Notes under the pieces: generated by a model
Database searches by the model: none
What the model saw: only the letters and a program-made list of their open reading frames with translations
What the model was told of the DNA's origin: nothing
Translations under genes and position numbers: made by a program
Assembly: GCA_004555205.1 (NCBI GenBank)
Contig: SFIY01000028.1
Coordinates: forward strand, 1-20,239
DNA from: Clostridiales bacterium
GTDB taxonomy: Bacteria; Bacillota; Clostridia; Oscillospirales; Oscillospiraceae
Direction of reading: 5' to 3'
Length of the DNA stretch: 20,239 nucleotides
In this document: in pieces, positions 7,455 to 14,786 of the stretch
Layout of the letters: the number at the start of each line of letters is the position of its first letter
How positions within the stretch are numbered: the first letter of the stretch is position 1

Positions 7455-7489
7455 AAAAAACGGTGTGAGCGATGCTCACACCGTTTTTT
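7455..7489. terminator. Strong bidirectional terminator
   Basis: A 10-bp GC-rich stem (7461-7470 with 7474-7483) and 3-base loop, flanked by A6 on the left and T6 on the right. It works for both the CorA-like gene (+) and the fibre operon (-). Confidence 0.92.
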
Positions 7490-7498
7490 CGTATGGAA

Positions 7499-8152
7499 TC
7501 AATCTTCTTTCTTATTTTTGCGGTTCTTTGCCACGACGACAAATACCACACCCAACGCGCAAACTGCTGCCAAGCCGATCCACAGGCCCATGTTCATGGT
7601 ATCACCTGTTTCGGGGGTGGGTACAACAGGAGTCGGCACGGGGATCTCCTCGGCCTTGAACTGCCAATCCAGATAGCCAATGCTTTCCTGGAAATCGTCA
7701 TCCATGGTGATGGGAACATGCAGCGTGACATCCATAGCGGCCTCAGCGCCGGAGGAGAACTCGCCCAGATAGACCCAGTCTGTCAACTGCGCCGTCTGAT
7801 CGGCAGGTGCATTAAAAATCTCCCTATTGCCGGAAACCGTCAAATTCATCTGGCTGAGAAATTCCTCAGAGCCCTCCTGTGCGCCCAAGGCGCGCATATA
7901 GATGCGTACGGTGACCTTTTTGTCCGCCGTGTTCTTGATGACCACCTGCTGGGTGATGCTGTCACCGGGCATGACGCCCTTAAAATCGGTGAACAGATCG
8001 GTGGGTGAATACTCACTGCCGGGGGCAAAGACAAATTCCTTTGCGTTGCCTTCGTAGGTGACATTACCCTGGGCAAAGGCGGTGATGCACATGGCGGAAA
8101 GCAGCATAACGACCAGCACAAGGGCGGCCATGCATTTTGTGATCTTCTTCAT
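7499..8152 (-). CDS. Cell-wall-anchored (PETGD) surface protein, last gene of fibre operon
   Basis: A 217-residue protein with a normal Sec signal peptide (MKKITKCMAALVLVVMLLSA, cut probably after AFA near 28). It has a beta-rich body with PGDSITQQVVIKNTADKKVTV, resembling the camelysin/TasA-like fold, then a proline-rich spacer (PVPTPVVPTP). The C-terminus is a sortase sorting signal: PETGD (180-184), a hydrophobic helix (about 189-208) and the basic tail KNRKNKKED. It uses a conventional signal, unlike the four SipW-type proteins upstream, so it may be exported separately and anchor the fibre to peptidoglycan; that role is inferred. It starts after AAGGAGGTG, 12 bases downstream of the previous gene, and ends before the bidirectional terminator. 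No sortase gene is in the window. Confidence 0.8.
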   Translation of the reverse strand: MKKITKCMAALVLVVMLLSAMCITAFAQGNVTYEGNAKEFVFAPGSEYSPTDLFTDFKGVMPGDSITQQVVIKNTADKKVTVRIYMRALGAQEGSEEFLSQMNLTVSGNREIFNAPADQTAQLTDWVYLGEFSSGAEAAMDVTLHVPITMDDDFQESIGYLDWQFKAEEIPVPTPVVPTPETGDTMNMGLWIGLAAVCALGVVFVVVAKNRKNKKED

Positions 8153-8164
8153 GTCCGCACCTCC

Positions 8165-8731
8165 TTAGTTACTGCTGGGGACAGCTTCGGTCCAAGTACT
8201 TGTGCCGCTGTTATAGCTCATGTTCCATGCGTCCTCTACCGCGGCATCGGGCATGGACTGGATGGCGCTGGCCAAAATGGTGACCTGAATACCGTCTAAG
8301 TTGATGCCGGTTTTCAGCAGGTTGTCGGTCTTCTCGCCGGGCTGTACAACGCCCTTGTAGTAATAGAAGCCGTCGCTGCCCTCTGTCCAGTTCGTCGTAT
8401 TCAGCCAGCCAGCCGGCAGGGTTTTCATGCCGGTGATGTTATCCCCATCCACGGTGTTGGCTACCACCGCTACGCGGATATAGGCGGGAACATTGCCGGT
8501 GTTTCTGATAACTGCCTCGGTTTTCACATTGTTGCCTTCAAACTTTTCCTCCACCTGACAGGAAACTTCGCCGGGGGTGAAGGTGTTGACCACGGGGTCG
8601 GTATGGGTGACCAGATAGGCCACCGTACCGCCGACGGTGCAGACCAGAATCAGCGCCAGTGCCAACAGGCCCGCAAAATGCTTGGGGCGATTTGTTTTAC
8701 TCACCCGGGAACCATGATATCTTCTTTTCAT
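8165..8731 (-). CDS. SipW-dependent TasA/camelysin-like secreted protein (fourth paralogue)
   Basis: A 188-residue protein with a long basic n-region (MKRRYHGSRVSKTNRPKH), a hydrophobic core and the SipW-type ending GGTVAYLVTHTDPVVNTFTPG. This ending is shared with the other three paralogues here and is known to direct processing by SipW. The body contains VIRNTGNVPAYIRVAVV and the segment GSDGFYYYKGVVQPGEKT, which closely matches GSDGYYYYNTVLQPGATT in the gene at 12090, showing common ancestry. It probably is a minor fibre subunit or adaptor. The Shine-Dalgarno GAAAGGAG is nine bases from the start, and the gene is 17 bases from its upstream neighbour. Confidence 0.82.
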   Translation of the reverse strand: MKRRYHGSRVSKTNRPKHFAGLLALALILVCTVGGTVAYLVTHTDPVVNTFTPGEVSCQVEEKFEGNNVKTEAVIRNTGNVPAYIRVAVVANTVDGDNITGMKTLPAGWLNTTNWTEGSDGFYYYKGVVQPGEKTDNLLKTGINLDGIQVTILASAIQSMPDAAVEDAWNMSYNSGTSTWTEAVPSSN

Positions 8732-8748
8732 TTCTCACAGCTCCTTTC

Positions 8749-11700
8749 TCAAGCGCCCACAAAGGTGCCCTGCGCCTTGCTACAGCCCACATAGTTGACG
8801 GCGTAGCTGTCACCGCTGAGCCAATCGGGGTCGGTACGGTCGTTGTTAATGGTCACTTTGGCATCGTGATTTACTGCGCTCAAAGTGACATCGCCAGTGT
8901 TCTGTGCCGTGTAGCGCCAGCTCCAATTGCCGTCCTCAGTGACGGTGTAATCACCCACGGGCAGGCCCACAATCTTTGCAGTGCCGTTTTCCTGAACGGT
9001 GACTTGCATGGTCTTCGGGCCGGTTACATCGAAGATGAAGGACTGGTTTGCATCCTTATCGGTATCGCAGCCGGACTTTTTAATCGTCAGCGTACAGGTC
9101 TTGACATGGACGGTGTATTTACAGTCGGCCTGAGCTTCGCCGCAGCCGTGCGTGCAGGTGGTGGTAATGGTGGCGGGCATCTCATCGTCACCTTTCATGA
9201 CCTTGACCGTTACATCAAAATCGCTTGCAGGGACGGTGCCGGAAAATGCGTTGGCGCTGTACGCCAAGGACAGTTCATTTACATCGTAAGGCATGGTGCC
9301 GGTTACAGCGGGAATGGCGTTGTGGTTGTGGTTATCTGTCCAAGTGAGGTTAATTGCACCGTTTGCGCCATCACCCAGAGTATAGCTTTCGCCGTAGTAG
9401 CGCTCAACATCGTTGACAGTGGCGGTAATGACGGGCTGCAGGACATGGACGGTGAACAGCTTGTCGCCGGTTGTCTTATCAGTCACATTGGTGCTGCCAA
9501 TCTTGACGGTGACATTCACATTGGTGCAGTCCTCAAATGCGTCTTCGCCCTTATCATAGGAGTAGGTCAGCGCGGGAGCAGTCCCGCTCATATCCACTTC
9601 TTTATCAACCGTATTACGATGCTTCCACACGGGGGCACCTGTCTGGTTAATGCTGTAATTGGCAGTGTTGCCGCGATAGATGGTGCTGTCCTTGAAATTC
9701 ACCTCGGGGGTAAACACATTGACATTGGCGGTGGCAGTTTTTCTAACAGCCTGCTGTTTTACACCTTCGGCACCATCGCCGGTATACTTCGGCGTTACCG
9801 TGACGCTCAGATTGATATTTTCAGTATCCACGGTGTTGCTGATTTCCTTATCTGCCTTGATTTGACCGATATTGACATACGCAACCTTCCATGCATCATC
9901 ACCGGTGGGAACTGCGAAGGTGCCAAGATCAGATGCGGTGGGTGCAGTGCCCAAGAGATAAATATTCTTGTCGCTTGCCGTCAGATCGGGGATCTCCAGC
10001 GGCACGTTGACGGTGGGCACATCAAATGTCGCAATCTTCGTACCGTCTGCGGCATAAACACCGGAATCAGTACCGTTGGTGGGAACATTGTTGCCGCCCC
10101 AGAAACCGTCCTTGGGCGTTACCGTAAAGGTAATCTCCAGTTTGCGGCCACGGAAATTTCCGCCTTTTGTCGGATCATTTTCATCACGGCCGTTTTCTGC
10201 GACAAAGTTATGGTTGAAGTCAAAGCCCGTCACATTTACTGCGCGTGTAGCAGTATCAATGGTTACGGCGTCACTCTGCGTCGTGCCGGTGCTGCTCCAA
10301 GTGGGCTCGCCGTTGGAAACTGCGGTACAGTCATAGGACTTTACGCTGACAGCAGCGGTATTGGCCGGCATATTGAAGTAAGGCGACACAATATCCTTTA
10401 TCTGCACCGTACTGCCCAAATTGATGCTGCTTTCGCTCATCTGCTGGCTGATTTTTTGGAAAATATTGTTGAGTGCATCCGCATCGCCGGCAGACAGATA
10501 GTAGCTTTCGCCTTCCTTTAAGTTCGGGTTTTGCTCGTTATCAGTATAATCCGTATCAACAATATATTTATTACCCCAAAAGTCTTCACCGTATATACTT
10601 ACTGCAGTTGCGTTGGGATAGTTTGAGGAAATACGATGCATCAATGCATTGGCATCCGTCGTGGAATCCGTGATCGGCGGCTGGCCGTTGGCATTTTCGA
10701 AAATTCCCACGGTGTATACAGTGGCGTTATATGTGTTCTTCAGGGAATGTGCCTTGTTTACTACATCTGCGCGTGTACTATTGGTATCACCATCCGTGAA
10801 CAGAACCACCACACGGTTTCTGTCCGTTCCATCGCTGTTTTTCAGAATTTCCTCTGCCATGGTCAGGCCGTCCAAGGTCTGCGTGCCGCCGTGGGCCGTC
10901 AGTGCATCGATCGCGGCGGTCACTCCGTCGCGGCCGGGTTTCCCCTTCATGCTCAGCAAGGCGGCAGCATATTGGTCATTCGTAATGCTGCTATATTGAA
11001 CACCGTTTTTTGCATAACCTGTGGGATAGTAATAAACGCTATTATAGGTATCGACTGGCTCTGTCCCATAATTATCACTACCGGTCGTGATGGAACAACC
11101 AGTCAGCAATTCTGTATTATCATAACCGTCAGAGCTGAAGCCGACAACGGCTACACGATGGTCAACATCGTCGGCCGTGCCCGGTTGTTTGTCAGCGCCG
11201 GCGCATTTGTCTGCCACAGAGGCGGCAAAGTTGGTCATCGCATTTTTCAGCGCGTCCAATCGGATTACTGTATCAGTGCCAGTCTGCGAATAGAACTGCA
11301 CATGGCCGGTTTCGTTATCCTCCGAGGATGTTTTCGGTGAATACTGTTCACCTTCAAAATGCCAGATAAAATCAGTGCATCCGTCGGTCCAGGCGCCGCA
11401 GTCCGAGCACCAGGTAACTTTCACATAGCTTCCGCCGGACTGCACATAATAAGTTCCGCTATGGTTACTGCCCGGATACGCTTCGGCATAGGTATAGCTG
11501 GTCATATCATACGCCATCGAGCCGGACTGGTCGAGGACAAAAATGATGTCTGTAGGCTTTGTGGTATCCACGGAGGTTACCGAGCCGGTGGTATAGGCTT
11601 CCAGCTTTATGGTGTAGCTGCTGTCGTTATCATTGACCGTGGCGGTCTTATGCAGCACCAAACCGTCCGGAGATTCACCCGTAATAGGTGTGGGCGCTAC

Positions 11701-12075
11701 AGGGGTATTCGTCGCTCTCGTCGACATCATAAGAGACTTCTTCAGCGCTTTTACCTCAGTGGCGGCAGCTTTTTCAGTCTGTACAAACGGCGCCACATTG
11801 GTATAGTTCACTGCAGGGATAGGATACTCTTCCTTTGTCACTTCAGCATCAGCCTGTGTCTGCGCATAGGTCACCAGCGCGGTTTGCTGCGCCTCTGTCA
11901 GCGTATTGAACAGGGCCTGCGCATCGGCCTCATTGTCCACGGACTTGAGGGAGGCATACTGCTCCGCCACCGTCAGGGACGCAAAGTCGTTGTCCTCGGC
12001 ATGAACAGGCAGGGTCATAAGGCTCACGGTCATGACCAACGCCATCAGCAGAGACAGCACTCTTTTCAGTTTCAT
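8749..12075 (-). CDS. Giant von Willebrand factor A / SpaA-like adhesin
   Basis: An 1108-residue secreted protein with signal peptide 1-26 (cut after VHA). A vWA domain spans roughly 174-560: MIDAS motif VLDQSGSM (Asp182, Ser184, Ser186), a Thr in HGGTQT (398) and the strand VVVLFTDGDTNS (423-433) complete a probable metal site. An insertion near 191-265 holds three cysteines (WCSDCGAWTDGC). Beta-rich repeats follow, and a SpaA/prealbumin-like domain sits near the end (about 1000-1080: CTLTIKKSGCDTDKD, IVGLPVGDYTVTE). No LPXTG-type signal or membrane helix is present; it ends QGTFVGA, so it must be held by partners or secreted. By analogy with pilus-tip and adhesin proteins it may bind host or matrix ligands. 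Its ribosome site is AAAGGAGGG and it is 14 bases from the previous gene. Confidence 0.85.
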   Translation of the reverse strand: MKLKRVLSLLMALVMTVSLMTLPVHAEDNDFASLTVAEQYASLKSVDNEADAQALFNTLTEAQQTALVTYAQTQADAEVTKEEYPIPAVNYTNVAPFVQTEKAAATEVKALKKSLMMSTRATNTPVAPTPITGESPDGLVLHKTATVNDNDSSYTIKLEAYTTGSVTSVDTTKPTDIIFVLDQSGSMAYDMTSYTYAEAYPGSNHSGTYYVQSGGSYVKVTWCSDCGAWTDGCTDFIWHFEGEQYSPKTSSEDNETGHVQFYSQTGTDTVIRLDALKNAMTNFAASVADKCAGADKQPGTADDVDHRVAVVGFSSDGYDNTELLTGCSITTGSDNYGTEPVDTYNSVYYYPTGYAKNGVQYSSITNDQYAAALLSMKGKPGRDGVTAAIDALTAHGGTQTLDGLTMAEEILKNSDGTDRNRVVVLFTDGDTNSTRADVVNKAHSLKNTYNATVYTVGIFENANGQPPITDSTTDANALMHRISSNYPNATAVSIYGEDFWGNKYIVDTDYTDNEQNPNLKEGESYYLSAGDADALNNIFQKISQQMSESSINLGSTVQIKDIVSPYFNMPANTAAVSVKSYDCTAVSNGEPTWSSTGTTQSDAVTIDTATRAVNVTGFDFNHNFVAENGRDENDPTKGGNFRGRKLEITFTVTPKDGFWGGNNVPTNGTDSGVYAADGTKIATFDVPTVNVPLEIPDLTASDKNIYLLGTAPTASDLGTFAVPTGDDAWKVAYVNIGQIKADKEISNTVDTENINLSVTVTPKYTGDGAEGVKQQAVRKTATANVNVFTPEVNFKDSTIYRGNTANYSINQTGAPVWKHRNTVDKEVDMSGTAPALTYSYDKGEDAFEDCTNVNVTVKIGSTNVTDKTTGDKLFTVHVLQPVITATVNDVERYYGESYTLGDGANGAINLTWTDNHNHNAIPAVTGTMPYDVNELSLAYSANAFSGTVPASDFDVTVKVMKGDDEMPATITTTCTHGCGEAQADCKYTVHVKTCTLTIKKSGCDTDKDANQSFIFDVTGPKTMQVTVQENGTAKIVGLPVGDYTVTEDGNWSWRYTAQNTGDVTLSAVNHDAKVTINNDRTDPDWLSGDSYAVNYVGCSKAQGTFVGA

Positions 12076-12089
12076 ATGCTATCCCTCCT

Positions 12090-12659
12090 TTACTCTGCTT
12101 CCGGCCAGCCGGCGGCCTCCATGACGGCGGCGCCGTTATGGGCCGTCTGCACCGCGGCGGCGTACACATCAATATACGCTACGCTGTTCTGATACATATT
12201 GCCCATGGAGGTATCAAAGGTCACTGCCGTGAACAGCGGCGCCGTGGTGGCACCGGGCTGCAGCACGGTATTATAATAATAGTAACCATCGCTGCCAAGG
12301 GTCCAGTCCGTCGTATTCAAATCCATCGTCACAAGGCCCGTGTCCGGTTCACCGGTTACGCCCTGCGCCAAGTCGATGCGCTTATCCACACCAATGCGCA
12401 CCCATGCGGAATTTGACCCCGTGTTCGTTACAGCCACGATCTTGCTGATCTTCGCACCGGGCATCACACCGGCTACATCCTTGAACACGCTCACCGCGCC
12501 CGTTTCGTCCACCGATGTTTCATCCAGCGTTATGCTGATGCTGCCGGTGGTGATGACGTTGGTCGCTGTGCCGTCTGCCGTGAAGTAGGCAGCCGTGCCG
12601 TAGCCTACCAGCGCCAGTGCAATGACCAGCAAGGCGGCTACCAGTACCTTTCTCTTCAT
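12090..12659 (-). CDS. SipW-dependent TasA/camelysin-like secreted protein (third paralogue)
   Basis: A 189-residue protein starting MKRKVLVAALLVIALALVG, with the SipW-type junction YGTAAYFTADGTATNVITTG followed by SISITLDET. The body has MPGAKISKIVAVTNTGSNSAWVRIGV and GSDGYYYYNTVLQPGATT, shared with the paralogue at 8165. It is likely a fibre subunit or partner of the adhesin encoded next. The start at 12659 is chosen because AAGGAGGAG lies six bases upstream; two earlier in-frame ATGs (12665, 12701) are badly spaced. It is the first gene after the structured intergenic region, so it may begin a separately processed mRNA segment. Confidence 0.83.
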   Translation of the reverse strand: MKRKVLVAALLVIALALVGYGTAAYFTADGTATNVITTGSISITLDETSVDETGAVSVFKDVAGVMPGAKISKIVAVTNTGSNSAWVRIGVDKRIDLAQGVTGEPDTGLVTMDLNTTDWTLGSDGYYYYNTVLQPGATTAPLFTAVTFDTSMGNMYQNSVAYIDVYAAAVQTAHNGAAVMEAAGWPEAE

Positions 12660-12701
12660 TCGCATCTCCTCCTTATATGTATCATGATTTCGACTTATCA
12701 T

Positions 12702-12917
12702 TTAAGCATCCCAGGCCGGGATACGGTTATTGGCGGGGCATCCCTGCCCTCCGAGGGGAGAACGCCAAAGCGGCGCAGCGGCGGTACAGGGGATGCTCCA
12801 TACAGCGAATTTTGCGTTGGTCGCAAAACGCGCCGTATCCGGGCGCCCAATCACACTTGGGCGTCCGGATACGGCCTGCCCCCGCAGGGGCAGAACCGTG
12901 GGGTGTATGGGATTAGA
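12702..12917. other. Highly structured intergenic region of the fibre operon
   Basis: 216 bases with no credible gene but many hairpins: a 19-bp stem with one G-T pair (12832-12850 with 12857-12875), directly abutted by a 7-bp stem (12876-12882 with 12887-12893), a 7-bp stem (12810-12816 with 12822-12828), a TTGGCG/CGCCAA pair (12730-12735 with 12763-12768) enclosing a smaller GGGCA/TGCCC hairpin, and ATCCC/GGGAT (12708-12722). CCGTATCC or its complement recurs three times. There is no T-run, so it is not an ordinary terminator. It is much more GC-rich than the fibre genes beside it. Confidence 0.7.
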
Positions 12918-13661
12918 TTAGGCAACCCAGGGGTTGTTTGTGCTGCTGGGGGTACCGAAGGAAGTGTTCAGAGCCGTGTAGGGATCGTTGAAGCCCTCAG
13001 CCTGGCAGCCTTCAGCAACAATCAAAATCTTATAGTTGTTCAGGTTGCTGCTCATCTCTGCGGTACGATAGCCGACAACAGGAGCGGTGTAGGTACTACC
13101 ATCGGTGGTATCAGCGTACTTATCCAGATAAACATTGAACATAGCATCGGTCTTGGTTGTTGCGCCCTTGGTCAGCTTGGTCATGTAGGTAACCACGAAC
13201 ACTCTATACTCAACATTGTCAATGGTGGTGGTGTAGGTGTTGTAGTTGGTGCCGTTGCCGGGATAACCAGGATAATTACCGCCAACACCAGCAGAAGTAG
13301 GAGTCCAGTTCCATTCGCCTGCAGCCAAAGAGGCATACCTCTGGTTGAAGTGTACCAGATTGTTGTACTCCTGAACGCCATCGTTTTCACCATAATAGAT
13401 GGTGTCAGCGGGGAAAGCGATGTGCAGACGGACATACGCGTCCTCTTCGTTATTGGTCACATTGACGACCTTTTCGATATTCTTGCCAGGCAGCAGCTTA
13501 GCATCATTCTCACTAAAAGTTTCATTCAGGGTGATGTCAACTTTGCCGGTGGTGAAGGTGTTGGTCTTAGCATCGGTGTCGGTGAAGTAGGCCAGGGTGC
13601 CTACGGCGGCAATGGCGATCAGGCAGACGGCCAATGCCAGAGAAACAATTTTTTTCTTCAT
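12918..13661 (-). CDS. SipW-dependent TasA-like fibre protein (second paralogue)
   Basis: A 247-residue protein with signal MKKKIVSLALAVCLIAIAAV and the SipW-type junction GTLAYFTDTDAKTNTFTTG, then VDITLNETF. The core has LLPGKNIEKVVNVTNNEEDAYVRLHIAF, as in TasA/camelysin proteins. The middle is rich in Tyr, Asn, Gly and Thr (GVGGNYPGYPGNG), giving a sticky, low-charge surface. TasA-type proteins polymerise by donor-strand exchange into matrix fibres; this is the largest of the four small paralogues and a candidate major subunit. Ribosome site GAAAGGAAG is suitably placed, 70 bases after the first paralogue with a hairpin between them. Codon use looks more A/T-ended than in the downstream adhesin, which would fit high expression. 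Confidence 0.85.
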   Translation of the reverse strand: MKKKIVSLALAVCLIAIAAVGTLAYFTDTDAKTNTFTTGKVDITLNETFSENDAKLLPGKNIEKVVNVTNNEEDAYVRLHIAFPADTIYYGENDGVQEYNNLVHFNQRYASLAAGEWNWTPTSAGVGGNYPGYPGNGTNYNTYTTTIDNVEYRVFVVTYMTKLTKGATTKTDAMFNVYLDKYADTTDGSTYTAPVVGYRTAEMSSNLNNYKILIVAEGCQAEGFNDPYTALNTSFGTPSSTNNPWVA

Positions 13662-13693
13662 GGTGATACTTCCTTTCTTGTTTTGTTTATAAT

Positions 13694-13722
13694 GTAATTA
13701 CGGGGGCTGTCCCCGGAGTTAC
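13694..13722 (-). other. Intergenic hairpin between the first two fibre genes
   Basis: A CGGGG/CCCCG stem (13701-13705 with 13711-13715) inside flanking GTAA/TTAC sequence. No T-run follows on the minus strand, so it is more likely an mRNA processing or stability element than a terminator. Confidence 0.4.
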
Positions 13723-13731
13723 TGTGGAGAA

Positions 13732-14322
13732 TTAGGTGGTGGGGTTGACAGCAGCCCAAGCGTCAACCGCGGTCATGTTAGCCTTCTGGCAGGCATAAGC
13801 GGTGTAAACCAACTGAGCATTGGCTGCGGTATTCATGTTCTCATTGGTAACAGCGGTGCTGTTAATTGTAACGGTGTCGCCATCCAGCAGATGGAAGGAC
13901 TTGGTGGCATCAGCCTTATTCACTGCACGATACCAAACATTAGAAGGAATGTTGGTGCCATCGCCCCGTGTCCAATCGTTTTCAGCAGTCAGATTAGAGG
14001 TGTAGTTCAGATAGGTTGCCGCGTCATTCTTCTCCTCGAACTTAACGAACAGCCAGCAGTCCTCAGAATCATCAGTAACGGTAACAACAGGATCCTTTGT
14101 GTAGGTGGTGCCGGGGATCAATTGTGCTTGCCATGCATCTTCCTCGCCGTCGCTATCCGTATCGGTGTTAAAGGTTTCGGTCAGAGTGATGGCCACCTTA
14201 CCCACGGTAAAGGTGTTGGTAATCGAGTCCGTGGTGTCGGTCAGGTAGGCGATGGTGCCGCCGACGGCTGCGCCAAAGACCAGCACCAGTGCCAGAATCA
14301 ATGCTAACGTTCTTTTCTTCAT
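13732..14322 (-). CDS. SipW-dependent TasA-like fibre protein (first gene of operon)
   Basis: A 196-residue protein with signal MKKRTLALILALVLVFGAAV and the SipW-type junction GGTIAYLTDTTDSITNTFTVG followed by VAITLTETF. The body contains LIPGTTYTKDPVVTV, WLFVKFEEKND and VWYRAVNKADATKSFHLLDG, in line with TasA/camelysin. An acidic stretch DTDSDGEEDAW (about 54-64) could bind calcium. It is the first gene of the fibre operon, reached from a promoter near 14480-14508 by a leader of about 150 bases. AAGGAG is seven bases before the start. It may be a fibre subunit or the fibre-tip/initiating protein; sequence alone does not decide. Confidence 0.85.
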   Translation of the reverse strand: MKKRTLALILALVLVFGAAVGGTIAYLTDTTDSITNTFTVGKVAITLTETFNTDTDSDGEEDAWQAQLIPGTTYTKDPVVTVTDDSEDCWLFVKFEEKNDAATYLNYTSNLTAENDWTRGDGTNIPSNVWYRAVNKADATKSFHLLDGDTVTINSTAVTNENMNTAANAQLVYTAYACQKANMTAVDAWAAVNPTT

Positions 14323-14370
14323 TTCGATTCTCCTTACATTTTTTAAAAAATTTGGAAAAACACTTTTATA

Positions 14371-14456
14371 TAAACGCAGCAGAACACTGCGCGTTTATTA
14401 TGTTCGTCACCGAAATACAACTTCGCGGTGAACAAATGCCCTACAGGTGCAGGGCA
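14371..14456 (-). promoter_or_regulatory. Structured 5' leader of the fibre operon
   Basis: Three inverted repeats lie between the candidate promoter and the first fibre gene: TAAACGC/GCGTTTA (14371-14397), TCACCG/CGGTGA (14407-14431) and TGCCCT/AGGGCA (14437-14456). They could form leader hairpins or bind proteins. I see no known riboswitch. Confidence 0.4.
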
Positions 14457-14476
14457 AAAAGAGTTCTATCTGTAAC

Positions 14477-14523
14477 CAAAGTATACATTGCAATCATTGA
14501 TAACGCAAGCGGCAAAGTATACA
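14477..14523. promoter_or_regulatory. Two 11-bp operator-like repeats at divergent promoters
   Basis: CAAAGTATACA occurs at 14477-14487 and 14513-14523, 36 bp apart. Each copy overlaps a -10 element: one of the fibre operon, the other of the RHH gene. Between and beyond them AATCATTG (14492-14499) and CAATGATT (14522-14529) form an 8-bp inverted repeat. The arrangement suits binding by the ribbon-helix-helix protein encoded next door. Confidence 0.5.
14480..14508 (-). promoter_or_regulatory. Candidate promoter of the fibre operon
   Basis: TTGCGT (14503-14508), 17 bases, TATACT (14480-14485) on the minus strand. The -10 is good and the -35 weak, which suits a regulated promoter. Confidence 0.5.
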
Positions 14524-14525
14524 AT
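14497..14525 (+). promoter_or_regulatory. Promoter of the RHH regulator gene
   Basis: TTGATA (14497-14502), 17 bases, TACAAT (14520-14525). It overlaps the divergent fibre-operon promoter. Confidence 0.6.
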
Positions 14526-14570
14526 GATTACACATGTTTTTGTGCATTATTATTAAAAGAGGTGAACACC

Positions 14571-14741
14571 ATGGAAAAGAAAACAGAGGTCATCACCATA
14601 CGCATCACGGCCGACACAAAACGGAAGCTGGCAGCTTTGGCCGCAGAGAAAGAATGGAGCATCGCGCAGACCGCCAACAAGATCATCACCAACTATTTAA
14701 ATGATGATTTACATGATGACACCGACCAAAAAGCACCGTGA
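14571..14741 (+). CDS. Ribbon-helix-helix-like small regulator
   Basis: A 56-residue protein: MEKKTEVITIRITADTKRKL, then AALAAEKEWSIAQTANKI and ITNYLNDD. The short strand EVITIRI followed by two helices is the Arc/MetJ/CopG ribbon-helix-helix pattern, in which paired strands enter the major groove. An acidic tail (DDLHDDTDQKAP) follows. The start at 14571 has AGAGGTG upstream; a longer reading frame upstream overlaps the promoter and is not used. It is divergent from the fibre operon and convergent with sipW (45 bases between the ends), so it lies antisense inside any sipW read-through transcript. A local regulator of fibre genes is the simplest inference. No toxin partner is adjacent, which argues against a toxin-antitoxin pair. 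Confidence 0.72.
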   Translation: MEKKTEVITIRITADTKRKLAALAAEKEWSIAQTANKIITNYLNDDLHDDTDQKAP

Positions 14742-14786
14742 TCACAACTTTATATTGACAAATCTTGCGGGTTTAGTGTGGGTCAA

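Noticed and set aside
8659..10521. 620-codon open frame on the plus strand
   Set aside because: It is wholly antisense to the 1108-residue adhesin, which has a signal peptide, MIDAS motif and ribosome site; the plus-strand frame has none of these and arises from codon bias.
12702..12917. CRISPR array or integron attC site
   Set aside because: The repeats are inverted hairpin arms without regular direct repeats and spacers, and no cas or integrase gene is present.
12684..13697. 337-codon open frame on the plus strand
   Set aside because: Antisense to the second fibre protein and extends over the hairpin region; no ribosome site or recognisable domain.
14571..14741. Antitoxin of a toxin-antitoxin pair
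   Set aside because: RHH proteins are often antitoxins, but no small toxin-like ORF is adjacent; the neighbours are sipW and fibre genes.
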